Shown here in pieces: positions 11,901 to 23,900 of a stretch of 64,000 nt of DNA; position 1 is the first letter of the stretch, and every line of letters begins with the position of its first letter. The notes beneath the pieces are model-generated. The model had not been told where the DNA came from and ran no database searches. It saw nothing but the letters and a program-made list of their open reading frames with translations. The stretch covers positions 29,070,995 to 29,134,994 of the forward strand of contig CM055096.1 in assembly GCA_029204225.1 (NCBI GenBank), read 5' to 3'. Source of the DNA: Diphasiastrum complanatum. Lineage: Eukaryota > Streptophyta > Lycopodiopsida > Lycopodiales > Lycopodiaceae. Position numbers and translations under genes: made by a program.

Positions 11901-14900
11901 TGCTATATCAATCTATATTCCCTCTTGTAAGAGAAGCTCCTTAGTAAATGCAGTTAAAACTAGGGTAACGGTGCCCAGATTTCCAGCATTAAACAGACTA
12001 AGAACAAGTCATTCCAAAAAATACTTGCAAGCAAGTTTCTGAGAATAACACAAACAAAGGATAGAAAAGATAGACATAATTTGAAAATAGTCAAAACCTG
12101 TAAGGATCTGCCAAATTTTGAACCATAAACAGCTTGCAGAGACCAATTCTAAATCAGTCACAAGTCCTCTGGATATATTTCAGTAAAGATAAACTACCAT
12201 CTTGGAGGAGGGAAGGGGTGTTTTGCCTCAAATGATATCTAGCATTTCGGGCAAACAAATGTTCTGGAGAAGGGTTCTGAACTGACATCTATCAAAAAGG
12301 ACGAGAAATCCAAACATATGTAAACTACAGAAATTTAAGCATACCTGCAAATTACTACCGTTTGCCAAAATGATTGCAAAACATAAACCACAAATTACAG
12401 ACATTTATTCATAGGCAAAATTCCCCTGCCATTAAAAATTCTGGAGGCTTCAAAGGCATAATCTCCTGCCATTGCATATTCAGGAATACAAACAGGCTGT
12501 GAACAATCAATCTCTTTTCGTTATTTTGTTCATCCTTTGGCCCTACTAGCAAGAACGGCTTAGTGAATATCATAGAGCTGTTTATGAACCCAATTTTTAC
12601 TTCCCTTTCTGTTTAGATATCTAAAACAAACTACACTTTTGCATCACTTTATTAATTTGCCATTTGACAAGACATATTGCGTCTTCGCCAAAAATATTAA
12701 AATAAAACAGAAACCTTTTAATGCCAAAGTTAATTCAGAGCGAAATGGCCATAAGGGCAAAATACTTTAACAGAGGACCGTTGCATTGAACCTGTGAACT
12801 TACTGTTGGAATGTCTTTTACAATTGTCGATGTAGCAGATGGATGCAGGTGGATGCGGGATTAGAGAAAGGGAAGGTTGCTGGAAGAATTCAGATGCCTA
12901 CGGCTAGAATGGAAGACTCAAAGGAGCTGGTGCACAATAGAGACATGTGAAAAGGGTCTCGGATGTTCAGGGCGAGTGCCAGCATAGCACACTGAGGACA
13001 GGAGAAAGGCAACAAGGGAGTGAGCAGGGGCCGATGAAGGCAGCAGATAGAACCCAGGGACAGGAGTCTCAATCCAGGAAACAAAATCCGCGACACGTTT
13101 GCTTCCTTTGTTTTTTTATTTTTGTTTTGGGGGGGGGCGGGTTGTTCGGATTGTGGCACTGGGGTTGAGAGACCAACATAAGAATCGCAGGCCTGGGAAA
13201 AAGAACTGGGAATATTTTGTGGCAATTGTGTGTGAAATTCAGTATTTTGTGGCAAATGTGTGTAGGATTCTAAAATACAAAAAGTGTGCACATATGACAT
13301 GCACTATCAAGCATAAAGAATTGAACATGAAATCTGAGCTGTGTGATGACAAGCATTCCATTTTGGTCTGCGTGATTACTATGAATATTGATTAGCATCA
13401 ACCATTTGTCCTGCTAATGACGCTCAGAGATGGACCAGAAGACAAGTGCTTGACATGTTTTACAACTAAGAACTTTCTGATTTCTGGTCCATTTCTCATT
13501 ATATTCTCAGAAACAAATTCTTTCGAAAAAAGCTTCAAAGAACCTTAAAAGTACATCTGGTAGAGGCAAACATACAGTTGACAAATTTGTCGTAACAGTC
13601 CCTGCTTTTGGGTTCGGCATAAGCCCTCGTGGACCCAATAGTCTCCCAAGCTTTGCAACCTGCAAACAGAAAATAAAACTTTCAAGATCGCATGGGCAAA
13701 CTTTTATGTCCCAGTTAAGTTGAAGCCTAAATGTGAAGAACTCACAGCACATACAAATGATAGGAAACAAAATATTCATTTCAACTTTGCTTTCTTGTAT
13801 CAAATGTCATCCTTATTTTTCAAGATCTAAAATCGCTTGCAGATGTGAATAAGAAATTCATAAATTTGATTTATAATCTCTTGAAACCATTATTCGAGCC
13901 TTACCTTCCTAGAGTTATTTCAGAAATTTACAAGAATAGGATAAAAGTATGAGCTGGTTAAAAAAATGAAATTACTATTAGACACGATTTGCTGCACACT
14001 TCCAAGTACTAAAAGCATGAATTGGCATACTAACTCCTTGAAAGGTCATTTCCTACAGAAATACGCCAAATATGCTTTGGCTTCTAGAGAAATAAAACTT
14101 TATCGAAGGCTTGGGGGGGAGAGAGAGAGAGAGAGAGAGAAAGAAAGAAAGAAAGAAAGATTTTATTAATGTCCTTGAATACCCTAAGGTACGTAGGACT
14201 AAGAAAAGATACATGTCAAGTGTGCACATAGGAGCTTAAAGCTCAATCATCTATAAAACAATAACTGCAAATACATTGCATAAAGATGGCTGGCCCAGTC
14301 AGGGTCCCAACAGCCTGGGATAGTATATCATAATGCCCATCAGCATGGAAGAAATGGTGGATGGTATGCTGTGAAGGTGTCACTAGATGTGCCATGGACC
14401 TCTGTCGTCGGGTAGGCTGTCGGTGTCATCTCTGCTGCCGTGGCGCTCTGGGCTATGGCCTAATAGCTGATTGTCTCTGCTGCCGATGTATTAAGGGATC
14501 TGGAATCTCGGCCTCTCCTAGATTTTTCAAACAAATCCTAACTCAGGTTAGATATGTAAAATTTATATCACTTGACAATAATTAGATTTCGGATTTTTTG
14601 GAAGATCTTGGATCAAGCGATCGACACTTCTAGATAAGAATTTTTCATAATCACTATCAAAATATAACTAAATATCTCAAAAACTTGACAGAGGCTAGAT
14701 CTGGTGAATCAGGACCTAAAAATAGTGCTGGCAAAAGTTTCCTGGGCAAAGATAGACTTGGCGAAAGTTCTCCATTGCTATTTGTTAGCAGATTCCAGAG
14801 AATTTCCCAGATGCCGAGCCAAGCTGAAAACACAGAGCATCTCTCACTCAAGACCGAGGAGGCCTCAGAAGGAGGAGAGTAGGAGAAGCTGAGAGCCAAG

Positions 14901-17900
14901 CATGAGAGCCGAGGATTACTAGCTAGGATAATAGGTTATTCCTATGTGAGCCTCCATGGTGAATCCCAGAGAAGGAACGACCATGTAGGAGCTAGTGATG
15001 TTCCTAGGCAATGTAGATAAATGTAGGCCCCTCTTAAATAAATTAGAGTGAACTACCTTTTGATGGTGACCTCTAGTGAAAGAGCTATTTTCACTTGTAA
15101 TTTCTAAACTAGTGGAATTGCCACTTAGGCTCCACATGGGCAGCCCTCTTGCTTATTTAAGGGGCCCCCTCTCTTGTGAGGGAGCTTTTATTATATTGTC
15201 ATTTCTATTGCATGAATCAGGAAGATCCTCCACGATTTATTGGCAATTGGGAAGCTCCTTGTTCATGGCTATTGTCTTGAGTGAAATTCCTATGAGCATG
15301 CTTTGATTTCTTTTAATGTGGTTGTGGATTTAAGTAGATTTCCTGTCTTTTTTCTTTGCAATGTGGAATGTAGATGTGGAATAGTTTTCTTGCTTCTTGT
15401 TTATGTAATTTTCAACATCCAGGTAAACTAAATAGGCTGAGATTGTGGTTCAATCCTTGTATATCAACTAACAATCCTGTCTTTGATTGTTCTTGGGTAT
15501 TCCAAGAATCAGGAGATGGGTATTTCTTGATTCTTGGGATGCTAGTATGCTGTTAGGTAGTTACTTTTCTTGTTTCTTGATGCTTGATCTGTAGATTAAT
15601 CTTGATGCCATACCGTTCCCTGATTTTTTAGAGTAATTTACTAGACAGAATTGCAGATTGCTCTCTTGTTCAGAACGCTAATCTAAATTTGAGCAAGGAT
15701 TGGTTACATGGATTGTAAATGCATGTAGCTGGAGTGAACGAAACTGTTTCATCCCACTGACAGGTTGGGGATACAAGTGGTAAACTGAAAAATGGCTTGC
15801 CTGGAAACAATTATAAGTAAGAGGATCTAACTAGATAGAACTAGTCTTTGGAACAAGCAGAAACAGCCGGTTTCTTGAGCGAAAACCTCCTAAGAAGAAG
15901 TAGTAAACACCAAAAATAAAAAAAGAACCGTGTTCATACATTCTTGCTAGAATCTGTGAACATTTGGCGCCATTTCTACCACTACACAGACACTTATAAT
16001 CATCAAACTATTCCCATCTGTGCTGTCAAACCATCTCTCTGAAGTATCACACATGACATCTTCACAGAGCTCGTCACTCTGGACTCGATCGAGATACAGC
16101 TCCATTTTCCACCAAGTCTTCACGCTCCTTACCTGGCCGAGTTCCACGACTCACGTCTAGACTGGACCGAGCCTTGTTTCATTGCCCATTGAAACCACAC
16201 GACCACTCTCGACCGAGTCACTACCAGAAATATCTCGACCAAGTCCTGAGTTTCAATCTCAACCGACACTTCTCGATCAGATCTCAACCGAGTGCTTTCA
16301 TTGACATCTGGACCGAGCCTTTCCGTGAATATCTCAACCGAGTGCTTTCACTGACATCTCGACCAAGCCTTTTCGTGAATATCTCAACCGAGTATTTCCA
16401 TGAGCATCTCGACGAGCCACTTAGTTGACATCTCAACCGAAGAATTTCAGACCCCCCGAAGAATTCTGTCAAATTTCGACCGAAGACTTCCGTCACGATC
16501 TCAATCGAGGGCATTCCTTTAGATCTCGACCGAACCCTTTTGTCATGATCTCAACCGAGTGTTTTCTATCAAATCTCAACCGAGTGTCTTCAGTCCAACC
16601 TTGACCGAAGACTTCCATCACGATCTCAACCAAAGGCATTCGTTCAGATCTCGACCGAGGGAATTTGTTTAGATCTCGACCGAAGACTTCCGCACACATG
16701 CTACAAAGCCGGTCCTCTCGTGGGGTGCCACTGTATCTGCCGGTTTCGATGGCCAGCCCGAAACTAACCCATCGCTATCCGCAATCTGTGTGATATACTC
16801 CTCAGCAAGTAACCAGATACTATGATGTGTGTACGATAAAACTCACTCTTGGTCCCCAATGGACCCTGCCAAGTGAAAAGATGTACTGGTGGGTGCCCGC
16901 AGGTAGGTCAGTGATCTGGATACCCAATGTGGAGAGGAGACGACAAGCCTGGGAATACCATGAGAAGAGGTGTCCCTCTGAGTGTAGGCGTCGAGATGAA
17001 GATAGAGCCGCAACAGCAATAGTGTGTACCCCCGTCCTGAAGATAATCCAACCTCTGAATAAATGTCACAATATGGAATAAGGCCTCAATCTGAAGAAGG
17101 GGGGGGGGGGGGGGGGGGGGGGGCGCGAACTCCACCAATATAATCTGGTGTGGTACTGAGGGCTTAGCCCGTATCATCCGGGAGAGCAAACAAATCCGGA
17201 GCCGGGAGATATATGTCCAATCAGTAGTTGTCAGACCAGTACTCCATGTCTCAGAAGCATACATAGCTGAGGGCACAACCATAGTGTCAAAGAGTCGGCA
17301 CTTATTGGTCGCATCTATGATGTGTGGGCTGAAGCATAGTCTCTCCAAATCTACCAGTGAGGCATAGCCTTTCCGTACCCGGGAAATAGTTGAATGCCTC
17401 ATGCTGAACGTGGGCCCCGAGAATAGTACCCCTAGGTATGTATAGGAATCAATAACCTCCAGTGGATGACCATCCCACAGAAGCTCCTGCCACATCATGA
17501 AAGACCTAGAGGTGTTGACCACCATAACCTTCGTCTTGGCCACATTCACTGACAAACCCCAACGTGTGCAGAAAGAAAGAAGAGCGTCTAAGTGTCGTTG
17601 CAAACCCTCTCTCGTCCATGAAAGCAAAACCACATCATCGACATACAGGAGGATAGCAATAATGAGATCGCCCAATGTACAACCCTCCCCTCCATCACTC
17701 CGTATAACATGCTCCAGCTCATCAAAGTAAAGACCAAAAAGTGTAGGGGAGAGTGGACAGCCTTGTTTGACCCCAAAAGTACTAACCACCTCCGGTGAAA
17801 TAACTCCTGATAGTCGGACCCTGCCGATAACTCGCCTGTACAATGCTACTTCTGCATGTATATTATCCTCTTGAAAGCCCCAATCGTGAAGTCTCTGTAT

Positions 17901-20900
17901 CAATAGATGCCTAGGCACAAAATCAAAGGCCTTGCGGAAATCCACAAAGCAGCAGTATACACGCTCCCTCTTGGCCTTAGCCTCCTCAATGATGGACCTC
18001 AAAATAAAGATATGATCTGATGTAGGATATACCGATCTAAAACCCGCCTGTCCAATGGCAGGGAGTGATCTAGCATCCATCTCTGTACTAATTTCTGACT
18101 GTAAGATAGAACCATAGACTTTGGCGAAGAGGTGGCAGATCATAATGGTGCGGTAGTTGTCAACTGTCATGGGGTCCCCGCCCCGATGGATAGGGTGAAT
18201 GAGGTTTGTGGACCATGGAGAGGGAAAATCAGAGGTGACAGCTCGATTGAATAGAATGGAGAGGAAGGGTGAGAGAATGGCATAGCATACTTTAGAAGTT
18301 CAGCCTCTAGCTCATCAATGTCTTTGGCTTTATGGGAATGGAGTCGTGTGATGGCCTTCTCTATAAGGTCGTTAATGAATATGGCAGAAGTATCCGTGGG
18401 ACAAGAGGTGGGAGGAGAAGGGGAAGAGGAGGGTTATCTGAGATGGTGTACAATGATGTGGCATATGCGACCCAAATGCTGAGGTCTGTGATCCGTGGTG
18501 GAGGTGACTGTGGAAGTAACTTCTTCCAGAATGAACCTGAGGAGGAACTGAAGAGGAGATCCATCATTTTCTTACCCTGGCCAATCTCGTATGCAATTTT
18601 CTTTTTCCTGGTGGTTCTACGGTAGACACGAGATATGGCTTTGGTCATATGAGGAAGATGGGAGCAAGCATATATGAGTATCTGATGGAGGTGGATGCAT
18701 TCCTGATCATACCAGAGGTTATGGGGTCTATGACGTCGCTGGTGTTTAGGTCGTGGGGATGGAAAGGCAAGGAAAGCTGTAGTGTGGATGGTGTGGACAA
18801 GAAAGAGGGACTGCTCCTCTAAAGTATGCTCATGTGGGAAATAGGTGAGGAGATCAGAGAGGGCTTCTCTGTACAGTGGTGTGTTATGTGAAGTGTAGCG
18901 GTAGGTGGGTTTCACTGTAGGGGTCGAAGAGAAAATATGTGTGATGGGGAGATGACCGACAGAGAGTGAGAGATATGAACAATCAGAAAGAGTGGTGCGG
19001 TGTACAGAGGATGAAATGGAGTGAAGGAGAAACGGTGAACCCATGAAACAGTAGACAACGCTGCACTGGACCAAGTGTCCCAATGAGCATATGACACATG
19101 TCCCGTTGACCGGTCAACTCCCCTACTTTTTAGGAGGTCAGTCCAGCAGCCTCTAAATTAAGACCCAGTACCCTATACCAAATATAAGTAGGACAACAAG
19201 TTACCAAAAACTTGCTATTTACATTTTTACAAAACATCACAGGCCGGTTTGAGCCATTTAATATTTACAAATTTACAATTTACAAGTCTGACGTGTTCAC
19301 ACTGCGGCAGGAATATAAGTACATAACATTCCTTCCCTCCTCAAGGAACATCGTCCGCGATGGTAAAAGAAGGGTATTGTGCATGCAAAGCGTGCGCGGG
19401 CTCCCAGGTAGCATCAGTGAGAGGTCTACCGTGCCACGCAACCAAGTACTCACGGATCAGACGGTTTCTAAGCCGTCTCTCTCCAGTGCAATACTATGTC
19501 TGGTCCGCGCATCACCTCTCCATGCTGAAACAATACAACTCATGTAAAACCCTCTTTAAGCGTGAAACATGAAAAACAGGATGAACTTTACAATCCTGAG
19601 GCAATGCTAGTTTATAAGCAACATCATTAAGCTTTTTAACTATTTTCCAGGGTCCACAATAACGCAGAGATAACCTGTAACACTTCCCTGTCCTAAGAGA
19701 AGTTGAGTCCTTCGGAATCAGGAGAAACACCATGTCTCCTTCCTCGAACTCTCTTGGTGTGCAATCCCGATCAGCAAATGTCTTTGCAGGATCCATCACC
19801 TATTTCACATTTTTCTTGGCTAACCCAAGCATCTGTACCATGTGAGTTAGAAAGTCAATAGCACTAGGCACTCTATGAGGTATCTCGACCGTAATTGGAC
19901 TAGCTGGCCTAAAACCATAATTCAACTCGAAAGGACTCATTTTAGTTGAAGCATTCGTTTTATCATTGTAAGCAAACTCCAACAATGGCAATATTTCTCC
20001 CATTGCGTTTGCTTAACACTTACATACGCCCTAAGCATGTCCTCCATGGTTTGGTTAACTCTCTCTGTTTAACCATCCGTTTCGGGGTGATTAGTACTAC
20101 TCATTGTCAACCACACCACCAGCTTATCTTACAGCAGTCCAAAAATGACCCGTAAAGCGCAGATCTCTATCAAACACTATGGATGATGATAACCCATGAA
20201 GTATAAATACATGTTGTATGAATAGATCAGCTATCCAGGTGCACCTATCTTATGATGGGTTGGAATGAAATGAGCCATTTTTGTGAGTCTGTCAACCACA
20301 ACCATTATGGCATCATGTTGAAGCTGCGTACGAGGCAAGTGTGTAATAAAGTCCATAGATACACTCTCCCATCTTCCCTCTGGATGGGCATCCATCAGCC
20401 ATCTCGACTGTGTACTGGTACTTGGACGGTTGTGTGCTCACTTTTAACTTCTTAACAAGAGTTGAGTTTATGACATTATGCGAGGACCCAGTGTCAAATA
20501 GAACTAAAATACTTCTACCACAAAGTTGTCCACGCATGACTATCAATGACGTGTCAGGAAATTGATACCCATGTTGCGCTACTTTCGATAGCGTCACTGG
20601 AGGAGTCGTGTCCACCTTCCGCACCACATAAACATTCATCAAACGAGGAACATCAAGATTAGCCTCTTGCAAGATCTCTTCCACTTCCATTGGTTGCTGT
20701 TGTTGCTCTACTTGAAGACTATAGGTGGTTCTCATCTGGTTTCGTGGACATTCCTTACACCGATGTTGTCCCAAGCATCCAAAGCATAAATTCTCTCTTT
20801 TTGCTCTCTCTTGGTCCGTGGCGACAACATAGAGCGTTGAACCCCTTAGGCATTAGGCCGCCCATACAACCCTTTGCCTTTTGGAGCACCAACCCCTTTA

Positions 20901-23900
20901 CCCTTTTGGCCACCTGGAGCTTGCCCTTGTCCTTGCCCTTGCCATTGGCCTTTGAACTTCTCGAATTTGCGCTTATCCCAAGGCATTTGGCCCCCTTGGC
21001 CTTGACCATTTGAGGTTCTTGCAGCAGGTTCATGGGACTTCTTCGCATCTTCATAATAAGAGCCATCTGAATGGCATTCTATACAGTGTGTGTTTGCTCC
21101 TTTCGCACAAAAGGCCGCAAACTCTCCCTGAGTCTTTCGATGAAATAAAACACCTATAAATACATAGGCACATCCTCAGGAATTCTCAGCAATGCCTCTC
21201 TATACCGATCAGCATATTCTTAAACCGACCAATTGCCTTGCTTGAGAGTTGTCCACTGTTGCATGGCCCGATTTTTTTCATCTAGAGGCACCCAAATTTG
21301 CACAAACATCTGTCGAAATGCCTCCCAGGAATCCAATAAAAGGTCAACCCTTTCTCCACCATCGTTGTGCCAATTTCTGTAACCGATAGGTAGCTTCAGC
21401 AATCATCTCTGACTCATCGGTAATTTTATACATTCCAAAGGCCTTTTTCCATTTCTGTAGCCAGTTTTCCACCGCATCTATGGTTCTTACCGCTGCTGCA
21501 CTTGTAAACCTTGGAGGTTTCAAGTCCTTAATGGACATCAACTTGCACTTCCTGCCAAGATCGATATCTCTTTCAGTTGAACCAAGCTCACCACCCAAAT
21601 TCCCTGTTGCACTAACTCTTTCAGGTGCATGGCCAGGCTTCAATTGTTCTAAGATCTGCTTTAACATCTGCTCCATGCCGGCAACTTTGGCAGAAATTGC
21701 ATCGATCCTCTGAGAATCATGTGTAGTATCACTAGAACATACCTAGTACCCTATACCATATATAAGTAGGAGGACAAGTTACCAAATACCTGCTATTTAC
21801 ATTTTTACAAAACACCACAAGCCAATGTGATCCATTTAATATTTACAAATTTACAATTTACAAGTCTGACGTGTTCATACTGAGGCAGGATTATAAGTAC
21901 ATAACATTTTGTCTTCTTGTCCTTCGAAGTTTTCTTCTTCTAGGACTGTTGCTTGTTCGAATAGAGGGCGACTGTCTTCATATTCCATGAAGATAAGCTC
22001 TTCCTTGTTACTTGTTCCTACAATAAACTTGTTGTCAGCTTCTATAGTGACAGCACAAGTGCTGTATATATACACAAGATAGATCGTGGTTAATTAAGTT
22101 AGGCACAATGTATCGTTACAAGAAAAGGCTAGCTAGTTTAGTAAGAAATGTACAGTTAACCGACACGACAATGAGCAGTAACTGTACATAGTTTCAAGTT
22201 CGAACGGTGACGTAGTCTGGAGAAGATTCGGCAGAGGAAGAGCTCTCTTTCGAGTGGTACCATTTGACAGTCGATGTATCGGTCTCGACCTCCCTAAGAC
22301 TACATCGGTCTCGACCTCCCTAAGATACAAAACTGGCAAACCTCTCCGCTCGAGTTATACCCTAAAAATGGCATGTTGAGAACTCACAATTTGTATCTAT
22401 TACTCTCAACTCTCTTCCTAGTTCTTACCTTCCATTTGTGTCATCATTGAGCATTTCTCTTAGGGGATAGCAAATCTCCTTCGACGAACTTGTTGACTTA
22501 CTTCTTCAAGAAGAGCACACAAGGATCAACTTTGGTGAACAAGAAGATCAAGCTTTCTTTGCAAAAGGCAAAGGCAAAGGCAAGTGGAAAGGGAAGCCTT
22601 CTTTCAACACTTCCAAAGATGATCAAAAATCTAAGAAAGCTCAAGATCAAGGCTCCGAGAAAAAGGGTAAGTGCCACTATTGCAAGAAAATGGGCATCAC
22701 ATCAAAGAATGTAGGAAGAGGCCTGGATTGTGTGATTGAATAGTTAAGATCCTGGATCCTTAGGCTTCTATTCAATCACACAAAGCATTCTCAAAAGAAA
22801 GAGAGAGATGGCTAGAAACCCTCTTGTAGAAACTCGTGGACAGCCAAGGAGAATGTGTTGCTTACAGAAGTATCTCATACAAATGGAATGCACACATATA
22901 GATAGTCCAAGATGACTATCTAACTTCATTACTATTGGCTATCCAACTACTTGACTATTGACTATCTAACTTTCTATAAGTCACATAGAAAGAATAAGGT
23001 GCCTCCAATACGTCAAGTTGGGGTACTTAATGTCACCATCAGGCCTAGTGGACCCACGAGTTCCTACCAAGTTAATTTCATACTAACTTAGCTAGCTCTA
23101 GGTTTAGTAGGCCTAATATAATAAATGACCAGGGTTACACAACTCTCGACCTTTTGGGTCAAAGTAACCTATGGTAACGTAAGCAAATTCCATTTACATT
23201 CCAACACCCTCCTTAAATGGAAATGCATAACAGAACATGAAGTAACTTCTCGAAAGAGAAAAATGCAACTTGCTGTCGGAACTTAATGTCGCCAAATAAA
23301 CTTCGCACCGAAGTAGTCAAAATCTCATCCCCAATCATGTCCAACGTATAAAAGGAAAAGAATGCGTAATAATGAAGCATCAAGTCGAAGGGTGAGGATT
23401 TGCATGCTTCATCCGAAGTAGGGGACCAACATAAACTCAGCAATAAGTCAAAACATGGACTTGTAATCCATCATAGGCTCCCACATCATTCGAAAAAACT
23501 TCTTACCATAAGGACAATAAAAAAGAGTACCAAACTCTTTTGGCATCACATCCTCCCAAACCTTACCATCAATGACTTGCTCACATAGAATAGGCAATGT
23601 ACCAACATCATGATGAAGAGTAAGTGTAAAACCAAAAAAATCAGCAAGAGGTACTGATTTTAAAGAGGCATGTGCCTTTCCTTCGTAGTAAGACATTTCT
23701 TTGTTGTCTTGCAAAGTCTCCAATAGCCGACAAGGAACTGTTATGGGTTGTTCAACACTTTGCTGCCCAAAGTGTTCCCAACATGGACTATGTTGTCCAT
23801 AATCTTCCGCAGGCCGTTCCCGAAGCATAATGGACTGCTCACGATGTAAAATGGGCTGAAAATGACCAAAAGAAGATGACTGAACTTGCTGTCCAACGTC

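Noticed and set aside
12890-13300. A 136-codon minus-strand ORF in PRPL1 intron 5
   Set aside because: Low-complexity Pro/Ser/Cys-rich composition, no recognised domain, overlapped by two plus-strand frames.
14361-14585. Cys-rich 74-codon plus-strand ORF
   Set aside because: Unlike any Cys-rich peptide family I know, with no signal peptide. Probably a chance frame in intron 4.
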